The notes beneath the pieces were generated by a model. It did no database searches, was not told the origin of the DNA, and saw only the letters and a list, made by a program, of their open reading frames with translations. Shown here one piece after another: positions 21,806 through 32,722 of a DNA stretch of 64,000 nt (position 1 is its first letter; the number at the start of each line of letters is the position of its first letter). The stretch lies in contig NC_134765.1 in NCBI RefSeq assembly GCF_050436995.1, positions 7,839,501 through 7,903,500 on the forward strand, in the 5' to 3' direction. The DNA comes from Anticarsia gemmatalis. Lineage: Eukaryota > Arthropoda > Insecta > Lepidoptera > Erebidae. The translations under genes were made by a program, and so were the position numbers.

Positions 21806-22012
21806 TGCCTCCGTGGCGCAGCGGTTTAAGACACCACGCCACAACCATTGCATCGGGGTCATACGTCATAGGTTCGATTCCTAGACGGAACAATTATTTG
21901 TGCGATCCACAAACAATTGTTTCGGGTCTGGTTTTACCTTGTGTCCGTTGTTTGTATGTTTGGGAAAGAGCAATTGCTAATGCGGCAGTTGTCTTTTTAA
22001 ATGAAAAAAAAT
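21806..22012 (+). mobile_element. tRNA-derived SINE (family A), full length
   Basis: The head has a good A box, TGGCGCAGCGG (21,814-21,824), and a perfect B box, GGTTCGATTCC (21,871-21,881), so a pol III promoter is intact at sequence level. The body (CAATTATTTGTGCGATCCAC, GGGTCTGGTTTTACCTTGTG, TCCGTTGTTTGTATGTTTG) matches three other copies here. It ends GCGGCAGTTGTCTTTTTAAA, TGAAAAAAAA. The usual GTCCCCGCGACACA block is shortened relative to the 40,796 and 50,600 copies. Not a functional tRNA: there is no acceptor-stem pairing or CCA context. Confidence 0.85.
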
Positions 22013-23410
22013 ATATAAATAAAATATCAGTGTAATAGTCCATCAACTAGTTGAGTTCATAAGCTCGAATGATGTTTTAAGAGTATAGTCAATAATTCCG
22101 TATAGGTGCAAAATAAAATAGCAGTAAATAAGCAACCGTCCACTGCATATGTCAGCGGGCAACGTTCTATTTATACGTTATATTCTACTCACATACAAGC
22201 GGCTTACTACTTACTTTATTAAGTTGTTGTATTATATTATGTAAAGAATATCGTATAATTTATAGTTTAAGATTTAACTTACGTGATTTGGTAGCTGTTA
22301 TTTTAGACTGTAAATGAATCAATAAATACACGAACAAGCAATAAAATTCCGTCAAAAGTTTTCATTTATTACTTTTTTACCTATAACCAAGTCCATTCCA
22401 TTTAATACACCCAAGATTTTTCATTGAAAGCAATTTCAAATTGAAAAATCCTTTTGAAAAATGAGGTAATTTGTCAATCGGCTACACTTTCAAGTTTTAA
22501 TCTCGTTCAATTCAATAGCACGATAGACTGGTGTAAATGCGCCTTAAAGAGCGTAGATTAGCTCTAAATTTCGAGCGCCCGAGACGGCGACATCTCACCG
22601 GATAACAAAGCCGTGAAAATCCGGCATATTTCCGAGTTGTTTAACCGGAATAATATGGTCTAAACTGCCACGAATAAAAGTCGGATCGAAATTTTACGGC
22701 TAAGCCGGTTTTTTTTAGTTTTCATGTATAATTTATGTATTGCTACTTTATTACTAAGTCCTGTAGGATTTAAACTAGGATTTAAAGTCTTCTTTGGTTT
22801 ATTCTTAATGTATTAATAAGGCATTTATATCAATTTCTGAAAACAATTTTTAACAAATCTTTTACTGTTGGTGGCGATATAGCTACGAATTAATATGTTC
22901 CAACAGATTTTTTTGCTAATGGAGCCATCACTTCGCAATTGCCTATACCAACTCCTATACCAACAATACTCAAAAACTGTTCTCGCATTCCAGTCAAAGA
23001 TACTTTACCAGCTTTTCAAAGATATTGTTATAAAAAATTCACGATTTCGCCATACATTTTTGACAAAAGCTACTTCTATGCTAGTGGAAATAACTATTTC
23101 GCTCTTTCGTGATTAATGTACGGAGACGATGAAGTAATAGACCCAATACTTGATTAAAACTTACCTTAGCTCATGCAATTTTAGCTTTAAGATACATTAT
23201 TCACATACATAATTTATTATCGAAGGTATTTTGAAGTATTCCCTACAGCTAAACGATAGCTAAACCTCAAAACATAACAGCATATAATTTCACCTCATTT
23301 ACCCACATAATTATGTACCAAATTTGAAAGTCTGTTTTATTATTATAATATATCGCGTTTAATATGAACGACTATAAACTATAATTATCTTGTTTCATCG
23401 TTATTATATA
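22013..23410. other. No gene recognised
   Basis: AT-rich. A less AT-rich stretch at 22,555-22,690 (CGAGCGCCCGAGACGGCGAC, GGATAACAAAGCCGTG) lacks repeat structure and could be unique conserved DNA. Confidence 0.35.
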
Positions 23411-23680
23411 CTAGCTGACCCGCGCAACTTCGCTTGCGTCAAATAAAAGAGAATGGGTCATAAATTTCCCCGATTTTGTAACATTTTTTATTGGCAGTCT
23501 GCTCCTATTGGCCGTAGCGTGATGATATATACCCTATAGCCTTCCTAGTTAAATGAGCTATCTAACACTGAAATAATTTTTCAAATCCGACCAGTAGTTT
23601 CTGAGATTAGCGCGTTCAAACAAACAAACAAACAAATAATCAAACAAACGAACTCTTCAGCTTTATAATATTAGTAAAGA
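23411..23680 (-). mobile_element. Lep1-type Helitron, non-autonomous
   Basis: On the minus strand the element begins TCTTTACTAATATTATAAAG, CTGAAGAG, then a (GTTT)n run, AACGCGCTAATCTCAGAAAC, and ends AAGTTGCGCGGGTCAGCTAG. Helitrons start with TC, end with CTRR and insert between A and T. On this strand A precedes TC (23,681) and T follows CTAG (23,410), exactly as required, with no target duplication. At about 270 bp it is close to full length for the Lep1 group as I remember it. It contains no Rep/helicase sequence and would depend on a helper. Confidence 0.88.
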
Positions 23681-23784
23681 TTTTTCTACCATTTGTCTCA
23701 ATTAGTTGTAGTTTCCGTACCACTCCCTCTCTGTAAGGGAATTCATTCATCTTTACTTATTTATCAAGACTGCTTTTCTAGTAT

Positions 23785-23985
23785 GGACGCTAGTTCATAC
23801 GACTAGTGATTACGGCGTTTCGAGTTCGAATCCTGAGCTGGACAAAGTGGTTTAAGGTTTACTTTCTGATGCAATTTTGTTGAAAATAGAGTTTGGTAAT
23901 GGTAATAGGTTTACATTACATGGGACCTACAATATTAATGGTGTGCTACTTACATCTTTGCCCTATATATGTATTTGGCAAAAAT
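23785..23985 (+). mobile_element. tRNA-derived SINE (family B)
   Basis: A tRNA-like head with B box AGTTCGAATCC (23,823-23,833) and GAGCTGGACAAAG, then AATAGAGTTTGGTAATGGTA, ATAGGTTTACATTACATGGG, ACCTAC and a worn tail ACATCTTTGCCCTA. The block order agrees with the copies at 9,393 and 58,184. The 141-codon frame that starts at its end (23,969-24,394) shows no domain. Confidence 0.62.
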
Positions 23986-23990
23986 TTGGT

Positions 23991-25320
23991 TTGGTAAAGT
24001 TACGAATGCCCTAGATAAATCACAACATTTACGTGAATTCAAGACGAAGACTAGACCATTGACTAACTTGTCTACAAACTATGCAAAGATGATATTTTTA
24101 AAATTCGACAGTCATTTTCACCAAACACTATTCCCGCATTTACACCGCAACATACTCATACAAAAAACACAACATAAATACACTTCATTAGATTCGAATA
24201 ACGTTTGTGTTACACAAAACCAACGGGAACTTTACTCCGTAATTGGCGTGTCCTGGCCAAACTTGTTTTTACTTCTTACTAGTATTTGTCTTAATACTCT
24301 TAAGCTACCTTTCAAGTCTCAAGTAACTTATATACCTGTGATAATTATCGCTGGATTAAGTTCTTTTGGATCTTTCAAAGCGTTTTATTCTTAAAATACT
24401 TTCTTTACGTGTGATTTATTTCGATTACTTTTCACGTTTCGGTTGAGCCGTCAAGAAGTCCTGAAGATCCTAATCTAATTATTTAAGCGCCAACAAAGAA
24501 AACCAAGTGGAAACCACCAAATAGGCGAAGTTGCTAAAAATGGATCCTAGCTTTAGTATTTCTTGTATTTAAAATTAAGTATATAGGGAACAAAGCAACA
24601 GCGTATTAATGTCAAACAACATCTTAGAGCTGAAATTAATAAAAAATAACATTATATTATTATGTTTGGAGTAATTATGATAGCTTGGACTAGAATAATC
24701 AGTCAACTGATAAACAATCGCACGTTTGCTTCTAAATACGCAAATAATTCACATTAACATATCTGACTGAAATCTGTAAAACGAACGAATGTAAAGGAAA
24801 CATAAGAAACTAAAAATTAGGTGTTATATACTAACACCAAAACAAAAGCTAAAACTTTTACAAGAATTACATACCTTTCCATTAATACACCTTAAAATAA
24901 AAATAAAAATCAAGGCAATTGTAATATAAAATCTTGAGTCCGCACAAAAGCTAACACAATGCATATTTTAGCCGACATAAGGTTTTATTCCCAGCTTTAC
25001 CACTCGGCCTGACACTACAGAACATTATTTTTCATTTAAACGCCGAGCCAGACATTTTACTTTTATAGCTTCCTAGTAGCTAGAATGCTTTATTTTGCTA
25101 TCTAGATTTGAGTTAAGTCTTTATATTTGTATGATTTCTCCGGAATTTTTATTTTCATAAGCCTTGAAACAGCATGATACAAATATAATAGTCAGTTTTA
25201 TTCGATCTAGTCAAGTATCCGAGTGTACGTACAATTCACAGGCACACTTTTTATTCGACTAGTGTTATGATCTGGTACTCTCGGTAAACCATTACACCAT
25301 TGATTTCTACAATGACTTCA
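23991..25320. other. No gene recognised
   Basis: Includes the longest open frame of the window (141 codons, 23,969-24,394, +). Its composition is typical of translated AT-rich non-coding DNA, with no motif, no splice context and a start inside a SINE tail. The region 24,990-25,060 (CCCAGCTTTACCACTCGGCC) is mildly GC-rich. Confidence 0.4.
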
Positions 25321-25504
25321 GTACCTCGATTCTCTACCACTATCGACTGCCGACAACCGGCTAGCTATCGAAATGTTGACATATAGAATGTACTGCCGAA
25401 AAAGTTTCTACGACGCCCGTCAGAGGCGCTGATCAGATTTTCATACAAAATTTCTCGATGACAGGTCGGTTGGCGGTAGTCGATAGTAATAGAGAATTGT
25501 GCTC
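25321..25504 (+). mobile_element. MITE-A copy e, symmetrical form with long inverted ends
   Basis: Start GTACCTCGATTCTCTACCAC, then TATCGACTGCCGACAACCGG. End (reverse complement) GAGCACAATTCTCTATTACT, then ATCGACTACCGCCAACCGAC. The two ends pair over about 48 bp at about 80%. The core (ATGTACTGCCGAAAAAGTTT, CTACGACGCCCGTCAGAGGC, GCTGATCAGATTTTCATACA) is the best preserved in the window. The right terminus is repeated 150 bp downstream because of the insertion annotated next. Confidence 0.8.
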
Positions 25505-25666
25505 ATAACTTTTAAACTCTCGCGTTACATGTTTAATGTATAATAGAATACGGGAACGGCCTGCGACCACGGCGAGTGCAACCTGCGCCGAAACGTTAGG
25601 CATTTTAAGGTAAAATGCGTGTTCGCGTTAATTCCCGTATTCTATTATACATTAGAGAATTGAGCT
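25490..25666. mobile_element. Foldback element inserted in MITE-A copy e, with 14-bp target duplication
   Basis: The arms 25,534-25,556 and 25,632-25,654 are perfect 23-bp inverted repeats (ATGTATAATAGAATACGGGA). Between them is a GC-rich core (CGGCCTGCGACCACGGCGAG, TGCAACCTGCGCCGAAACG). The left side carries an extra leader, ACTTTTAAACTCTCGCG. The word TAGAGAATTG(T/A)GCT occurs at 25,490-25,503 and again at 25,653-25,666; it is the outer end of MITE-A, so it is best read as a target duplication made when this element inserted. Non-coding. A second copy lies at 56,847-57,165. Confidence 0.75.
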
Positions 25667-28648
25667 ACTGATGAAATTTATTAAAAAAACTGATTAACTA
25701 ATTTAAAAATGTTCTTTTAATGCAGCGTAAAATTATATACCAAACTCCACAACACACTTTACTTTCAACGAAAGCTATAAACTATCTTATTTACATATAA
25801 CACAGTATTTAATTAAATCACTAACTAAAATAATCTGGGGTACTAAAACGTAGAGCTTGTGACCCGCGCGGTCCATCAAATGTACCTTTACATGTACCTA
25901 CAGGTATGATAATCCTTTAATCTATATTGAAGTGATGTGGGTCTGTTTGTACGTTGATAACATTTTGAAGTAAACATGTATTTACTTTTGAGGTCTTTAA
26001 CCAACTTTAGTGTGTAGAAAAAGTGCATGTGCCTGTAGGAGTATTTTCTTATAATTTTACTTGAAAAGGGAACATGAACTCATATTTTTCACCTCGCTAT
26101 CATACAAGGTCGGCAACGGCAGTTTCAGCAAGTCGACTTGACTGGGGAACATCACACACAATTCCGATTACTGGCGATTGTCTTGCTGCTTTTTTGACGT
26201 ACCGCAATTTTTTGAAAGCCGACTGGTCTTTGACATTTATAAATCAATCATTCAAAAAAATTGTCCATGTACAATACAATACACTGTGCAGATTACTTTA
26301 TCAAAGGAAAGTTGTTGATTGTTGATAAAGCAAGTGATGGCTTATTACTGTTGCTTTATATGAAAGGATAGAAAAAAACGTATGACTTACTTAGATTTTT
26401 GACTTTATTTTCAAATCCGCTACTGTCCTGTGCCTTAGCCATTAAATTACTGCCGTTTCTTTTTACTTAATTAAATTTAATTTGTATCAAATTAAACCAG
26501 GAAGAGCTTAAGCTTAAGCCGGATTTTTTGCTCGCTTCCAATTTTAATCCATACCGCTTTACGAAATTCCGTTTAAAAAAACTTATTTTGTCATATTAAA
26601 TTAATTATTCATCGCATTACATTTATGATGAGTAATGTATTGATTTCAAATAATATTATGTTTTTGGATGAAAACTTTGACCAGAAAAATTGTGCGGACA
26701 ATTTTTTGGAAAGTATCTGATAGAAAAATGCGATTTCATCCGAATATCTTTGTGTTACAGTAAGCGAATTAATTGGAGAAATTAATATCAAATACTTACA
26801 TATTTATTCTTATTATTATTTTTTTGTAATTGTTGTATTTTATAAAAGTTTTTCCATTTTTGCAGCTTACAAGTAACCAAATCGTCAGCATTTTACTAAA
26901 ATTTCATTTACATAAAGCCAGATTCAATCGTGGGGACATAAAAAAGAAAATATTCGGATTCGTTGAAACTGTCAGACGCAATGACACTTCGTGCGTGAAT
27001 TACTTGGGTCAGAACGTGCAACAGACTGTTCGAATTTACTGGCCGAAGCTTGACAATGAAAAAAATAGTATCTTTGTGCACTGAGGCTGATTAAACTGTG
27101 ACCTCTTAGGTCAACTTTTAGGTCAGTTACCTAGGACTAAGATTTTTAGGAGCGGGTTAGGTTAAAATTGCAATTTTTTTGCCATTTTACAATGTACAAT
27201 TAATGTTTTGTGAAATAAAGACTCGTTCTTACAAAAGGAAGCGCAATTTTTACACTTGAAATTTAGTTCTTGGGAAAATTGATATGATAAATTTGTCAAC
27301 ATTTCAAGCGTGTTTTGAAAGAAATAATGTGTTTTATTTACTTGATACGAAAGCAATACTATGCAAACAATAGAAACCGGTGCTATGGAATTACACAGCT
27401 CTACGTAATGCATGCAATTCATAAAATGTACTTTGTTTAGAAAATAAGTTGCATAGTAACAAACAATTAATAGAGTATTTTAATTTAAATATATGATAAC
27501 AAAGAAACCGATAGTGAATGAGTACCTACTAGTATAAGATTGTCTAAAGTAGTCACTATATTAAATCTAATATTGACTTAGATTCAATCAAATGCACAAT
27601 ACTCTAAGGTCTTAAATTGTATTAGCTTTTAACCACACATATTAATTGTCATCTTATCTTAAATTGATATTACAAAGTAATTAATTGAAATTAAATTCTA
27701 CAAGTGCGTTTATTGAACAAAAGATTTATGCGTTTGTTTTCAATAACACAATCATAAAGTTAACTGATTAACAATATATTGATTTATTGATCCCTTCAAC
27801 CATTTCATTCCCAGGGTATTCAAACAATACTGATATTTTCAAAGCAACAAAACAAAAATTTTAATTATTCCGTAAGTGAGATATCTGAAAAATGTAAGAC
27901 ACGTTTTAGTTTCACCAAAAAGAAATAAAGTGACCTAGTGAAAAGGCATTGAGGTTAGTGTGGGGGCTAATGTCGCCACGGTGTCAAATAAAATGTACGA
28001 CACCGTGACCTCATGCAAAAAAATCATACAAAAAGTATTTGCTTACGTACGTGAAATATACAAATATACGTATAAAACTAAAATAAAAAAATACGCAATT
28101 ACACGTTACAAAATTTAAAAAAGTCAACATTTTTATTGTGTATAAGTACTCGTCTTATTATAAATATTATATAATAATTATCCAACTTTAAAAGTTTCAT
28201 GATGTAAGTATCAAGAATATTAATAAAGACAAGAAGTCGATTATTTTTCATACTTTCGAATAACAGAAATAAAATTACAAAAAACCTTTAAATAAAACTA
28301 AAACTCTTCTTCTCAACAAAATAAGTACCCACAAACAAGCGGACCCGCATTCTAGCCGCAGTGAAACCACAACTTATTAATTACTTTAGATACACAATAT
28401 ACGACGGTCTAAGGCCCGCAAGTTTGATTATAACCTCAAGGTCTTTGTATGTGACCTCAATAGGTGTGATGGTTTGAGCTCGATCAACTCTAATTTATAT
28501 TAGCTAAAGTTTATATTGATTTTGATAGATGAAAGTGCTTTAGTGAATGTTTAGCGATGCTCAGATTGTATTATGTTATCTGAATTGGATTAAGTGTTTG
28601 TGCTTAGTTAAGGTTTTAAACGTTTAGTCGGCTTGGTATATTTAACTA
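25667..28648. other. No gene recognised; two small motif clusters
   Basis: Mostly AT-rich and unique. The frame at 26,830-27,084 follows a polypyrimidine/TGCAG acceptor-like site at 26,865 and is less AT-rich than its surroundings (26,935-27,070), but it encodes nothing I recognise. Downstream is a cluster of AGGTCA words (annotated separately). Around 27,975-28,005, CACGGTGTC pairs with GACACCGTG. Confidence 0.35.
27099..27125. promoter_or_regulatory. Cluster of three nuclear-receptor-like half sites
   Basis: TGACCT (27,099-27,104), AGGTCA (27,108-27,113) and AGGTCA (27,120-27,125). The first two form an everted pair with 3 bp between them; the last two form a direct repeat with a 6-bp spacer. 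AGGTCA is the consensus half site for insect nuclear receptors. Function is inference only: three 6-bp matches in 27 bp of AT-rich DNA are suggestive but not proof. Confidence 0.3.
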
Positions 28649-30216
28649 CACTCAGCGGCAGAAAAAGTGGCCCAAGCGCTTATCGTGAATTTGTAAACAA
28701 ATTAAGTAATATATGAAAGATATATTGTTGTAAGTAGTTGTGAAGTGATCTGTTTAGTGTTATGAAGTGTTGAATTTCAGATTAATTTAAGTGACGGATG
28801 ACTTTTTCTAACAATGTGTGTTAGAACTGAATTCAGTGTTGATTCGAGAGGTCAGTTGAATTCTGTATTTTGAAATATTGCTGTACGGAAACGATTTTCT
28901 TTATGATTTTTATTGATTATTGGTCTATTTAGATTTTAGAAAAGATTTGAAGATGCCACTTACTGCTGAACAAGTGGCTTAGGTGGTCTTGTTGTCCGAT
29001 CAGGGCCATTACCATTGAGAGGTGGCTGCATTTTTCAATGTATCGCGTACCACTTTAAGGTCTGCGATTAGGAGGTATCGTGAGACTGGTCTCTACACGC
29101 GGCGACTAGGAATTGGACGAACACGATGTACATCAGCAAGAGATGACCGATTTGTTAACCTCGAGGTGCTGAGAAACCGCTTTCTGACAGCGTTTGAGAT
29201 TCACTAGAGGCTTCAAGCGGCACGCGGAGTCATTCTTAGTAAACGGAACATGAGGCGAAGGATAAAAGAACGTAATTTACAGGCAGGAAGACCAACCCGA
29301 GTACCAGAACTCGAGAGACACCATCGAGTTGCGCGATTACGATTTGCTCGTAAACATGTGAATTGGCTATCGACCAATGGAGCAAGTTCTTGTTAACCGA
29401 TGAGTGCTGAGTAGCATTAAGAGCACCAAATGGTCGTGAGGGAGTGTAAAGACGCCATTAAGGACGGTTTTTTCCCAACACAACACGTCAGACGGTCAGT
29501 TACAAAGGTAGGTCTGTTATGGTATGGAGAGGTGTATGTTTGGAGGCACGTACGGAGCTTGTCATCGTAGATCAGCGCCTAACAGCAGCCGGGTACATTG
29601 AAGAAATCTTCCAAGACCATGTTGTACCACTTATGGATTTCATTGGTCGGGAGGATTAACTCTAATGCAGTTTAATGCGCGCGCTCATAGCGCCCGCGTT
29701 GTGGAATTGCACCTTGCTGATATCGGGATTCAAAAACTGGCTTAGCCTGCTCACAGTCCATACATCAACCCCATAGAACATGTCTGGCACATGCTAAAAA
29801 ATAGTGTATGCGCACTGCCCAACCCACCAGAATCACTTGGTGAGCGAAGAACCGCTCTAGTCAGAGTGTGGGATAAAGTTCTTCAAGAAGTAATTAAAAC
29901 ATCCTCCAAAGCATGCCAGAATGCATGCAGGTCACCATAAATGCTAGAGGAGGTAACACGCGGTATAAACTAGATTTTTTCTTTGGTGCAGAATTAGTTT
30001 TTTGCAAAAACTTTCAATAAGCGATTTCGACAAAAGCTGTATTTTTTAATTTTTCCCATTTTTGATTAAAAATTACGACTATTTAGTGTAAATTGTAACT
30101 AAACTTGTGTATAAACTGTTTAACTAATAGTTATAGCCAAAATAGTAACCATATATTGATATTCTAAAAAGTTTTACCGTAGTTTTGCTTTGGGCCACTT
30201 TTTCTGCCGCTGAGTG
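28649..30216 (+). mobile_element. Tc1-type DNA transposon, complete but inactivated
   Basis: Perfect 26-bp terminal inverted repeats (28,649-28,674 and 30,191-30,216, starting CACTCAGCGGCAGAAAAAGT) are flanked by TA at 28,647-28,648 and 30,217-30,218, the Tc1/mariner target duplication. The 1,568-bp length is typical of an autonomous Tc1 element. The single transposase gene inside is ruined (next entry). A member like this can only move if a related transposase acts in trans on its ends. Confidence 0.95.
28953..29940 (+). pseudogene. Tc1-family transposase, DD34E, degenerate
   Basis: Tc1 transposase binds the element ends through two N-terminal helix-turn-helix domains and cuts with an RNase H-like DDE core. 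The frame opens at 28,953 (MPLTAEQVA) and has in-frame stops at 28,980, 29,016 and 29,205. The first HTH (AAFFNVSRTTLRSAIRRY) and the linker (GRPTR) are still readable. After RLRFARKHVNWLS a frameshift precedes the first catalytic motif TDE (29,396-29,404). The second catalytic Asp is lost: the usual MQDNARPHSA region reads MQFNARAHSA (29,665 on). The third, Glu, survives in NPIEHVW (codon 29,776-29,778), exactly 34 residues after the lost Asp, so the DD34E spacing is intact. A TAG stop lies between them where LAWPA is expected. Further stops make it non-functional. Confidence 0.92.
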
Positions 30217-30391
30217 TATTAATTTTAAAACATATGAATAGTTTCATACTTTAAAATGATTGTTATTTTGTTCTTCAAAAATATTTGAAACTAGTTATGC
30301 CCCGCAGTTTTATTTACACTTATGGTGATTTAATCGCCAATATTTGTCTATACTCTTCCTTTTTACTACAAAAAAATATAATCAGAATTCC

Positions 30392-30482
30392 GTAGCTCAA
30401 TTTTGTGCTACTATTGACTAGCGACAACCGACTAGCCAACGAGAAATTTCGAAAATCTGTTAAGCGCATCTACCGGGCTCCG
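30392..30482 (-). mobile_element. MITE-A copy f, truncated
   Basis: GTAGCTCAATTTTGTGCTAC, TATTGACTAGCGACAACCGA, CTAGCC, CGAGAAATTTC, then AAAATCTGTTAAGCGCATC and CGGGCTCCG: the first half of the element in reverse orientation. It stops in the GGGC(T)CCG core, where a different sequence begins (TCTTGGCCAGCAGTGGTATA, 30,492-30,511). That piece matches the head of the minus-strand SINE at 20,050-20,240, so the junction is between two repeats. Confidence 0.65.
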
Positions 30483-30520
30483 GCCAGTCTCTTGGCCAGC
30501 AGTGGTATATATTTTTTCCA

Positions 30521-32599
30521 AATCCAATATTGATACACTTAATATAAATTATATAGTATATTAATAATTAATAATAACTTACAAAAAAAAATCAGCCACT
30601 AGATTATTACTTAGTAAGAAAACTATCCGTCAACAACAATTATCTCAGTACACTTACCTCAAAACTTGTCTACAATAAATCTATCAACAATCAGATAGTT
30701 AGCGGACGAACTCGGCGGTTCAAACTGATGAATTATTACGATTTTGAGTTACGCAGGGCCGGGGTACCTCCACTATAAGTTATGGTCGGCGAGGTTAAAA
30801 GACAAGATAATAAGGGATAGGGCTGGCGGGCTCCATAGGGTAGGCAAATACTTATAAGGTTTTATTAAATTGGTGATGGAACAATTTGATTTTCCGAGTT
30901 ATTATAGGAAATTTCGCTCTAAACGGAGAAAAATTACACTACGATTATTAAGCCACTTTAGTAGTAGCTCTTACGTTTACAATCAAGGAGTCCTTTTTAA
31001 CGGAGAAGACTTTGCTTAATAGTTCTATCACCAACTGTAAATGACAGAATGTTTACTTAAATGATTTGTTTACATGTATTTAAAGAAATTCCACAGAAAT
31101 ATTAATAAATAAACAGGCACCAGAACGATTTTGGATATTTTTTACAAGACTTGATCAGTTTATTCACAAGAAAAAGCGTTAAGTAAAACCCCACAAAGAA
31201 TACTACATCAACACCACTTATTATCCAATCGAGACTCGAGAACGTATAACTTTTATCACCTGTTCAAGATCTTAAACTTGCGAAAAACTTTTACATTGAA
31301 CGAAGCCGTACCTACATTTCCTTTTAAACGTCCAGATTTGCGTCAATCGCAGCCCTATCGCTTGCAGTGCTATCCCTTTTAGCATATAAATAATAGTGGC
31401 CCCAAAAAGGGTCTTTGGCAGTGAATTGTTGACGCTTCGGTATATTATTGAGAACGTTTCGCCACTAAACTGTAAAGTTTTATTTTATTCATGTTTATTA
31501 GGATTCTCGGTCACGGGGGATTATTTGTTCCTAAGTTATAAGCTGTTTGAAATTTGTGTAGATTGGACTTGTAAATTGGTTGATGTTAAACCGTGCGTAT
31601 TTGTCCTGTGTAAGCAGTTCAGGATTTGTGAGGTCTGAAGTGATTTTAAGGTATAAATAAATAAGGGTACGCTACAAATGTTTGCTTTGGTGTTTTGTGG
31701 GAATATTTGTTTTGTTAATTGTTTGTGGTTGATGTTGGTGAGGTTATGACCGCAATGCCCTGGGACACTATTATAACACGCTAATAGTGATACATGTTTT
31801 GCTGTGAGCAAATTAGAGAAATATTGGGTATGTAAAATTTTAAACTCTATCTCTTTTAATAGGGTGGATTGAATAGGGCCTTTGATTAAAATCATTAAGA
31901 GATTTAATTGTACCGCAAAATACAAATTTTATACATGCATTCTCCTTCATGTATAACAGGCGAGGTATTTTGTATTTAGGTATGTCTTCAAGAGCTTCAA
32001 AATCAGTTAATGATCATTGCCATTGTTTTGTACCTTTATTCTCTGAAAGAAAATAATCATAATAGTGTATAATCCTTTTTATTATTAGAAAGTACTTTAA
32101 GCAGCGCTGTGGAAATAATCTAGAATATCTATAATTATATCCACGACACTCAGACACATAATTCTTCAAAGTAAATTCATCGTCAGACCTAACCTTGATC
32201 CCTCGCACTCCATCTTGTGAAGGTCGCTGTATCGATTATGTTTTTATGACGATAGCATATATTTCCATCGGTAGAAGCGGTTATTGTAACGTGTATGGCT
32301 GTAATATTAGTTAGATATTTATAAAGATGATGAATGTTCTTAGTAGTATGCAGTTTTATTATTGGTTTCAATAAGGTATGAAGTTAAGACTGTCTTTAAA
32401 AAGCGCTTTATGACCACAATCGAGTAATATTATTTCATAAAAAATTAAGGATTTATTTTTTAGATTAAAATCTGTGACAAAGCGTGACCGTAGATGCCGC
32501 GTAACAAATTGGTAACTAGGCTTGCTGAAATAAGTAAGAAAATAGAGATGCATTAAATATTAAAATAAACCTAGTACGGGGTTTAAATAAGCAGCATGC
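30521..32599. other. No gene recognised; one tiny SINE-tail remnant
   Basis: A 129-codon frame on the minus strand (31,536-31,925) and an 80-codon frame on the plus strand (31,396-31,638) overlap each other and match nothing. At 31,952-31,978, TGTATAACAGGCGAGGTATT is a leftover of the SINE-B tail (GGGTATAACAGGCGTGATAT). Confidence 0.4.
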
Positions 32600-32722
32600 A
32601 ATTTTGTAATGTGCGCAGTATATGACAATAGGCTCATAAGACATTAACACTACAAATTTTAATATTAAAATGTGGGTGTATTTCATTCACCACCACCTAC
32701 ACTACTACACCACTACAACATT
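32600..32722 (+). mobile_element. SINE family B, body without head
   Basis: TTTGTAATGTGCGCAGTATA, TGACAATAGGCTCATAAGAC and AAAATGTGGGTGTATTTCAT, then CACCACC. This corresponds to the GTGCCCAGTATATGGCAATA / GGGTGTAT part of the family. Neither the tRNA-like head nor the CCTTCGGG tail is present. Confidence 0.58.

Noticed and set aside
21806..21890. A functional tRNA gene suggested by intact A and B boxes
   Set aside because: The region continues into a SINE body shared by three other copies, the arms do not form a full cloverleaf, and there is an A-rich 3' tail. The same applies at 40,796 and 50,600.
23969..24394. Longest open frame of the window (141 codons)
   Set aside because: It starts inside a SINE tail, has no domain or signal, and has the composition of translated AT-rich non-coding DNA.
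29022..29207. A separate small gene
   Set aside because: It is the helix-turn-helix part of the decayed Tc1 transposase, bounded by in-frame stops.
31536..31925. 129-codon minus-strand frame
   Set aside because: It overlaps an equally featureless plus-strand frame, has no motif, and lies beside a SINE-tail scrap.
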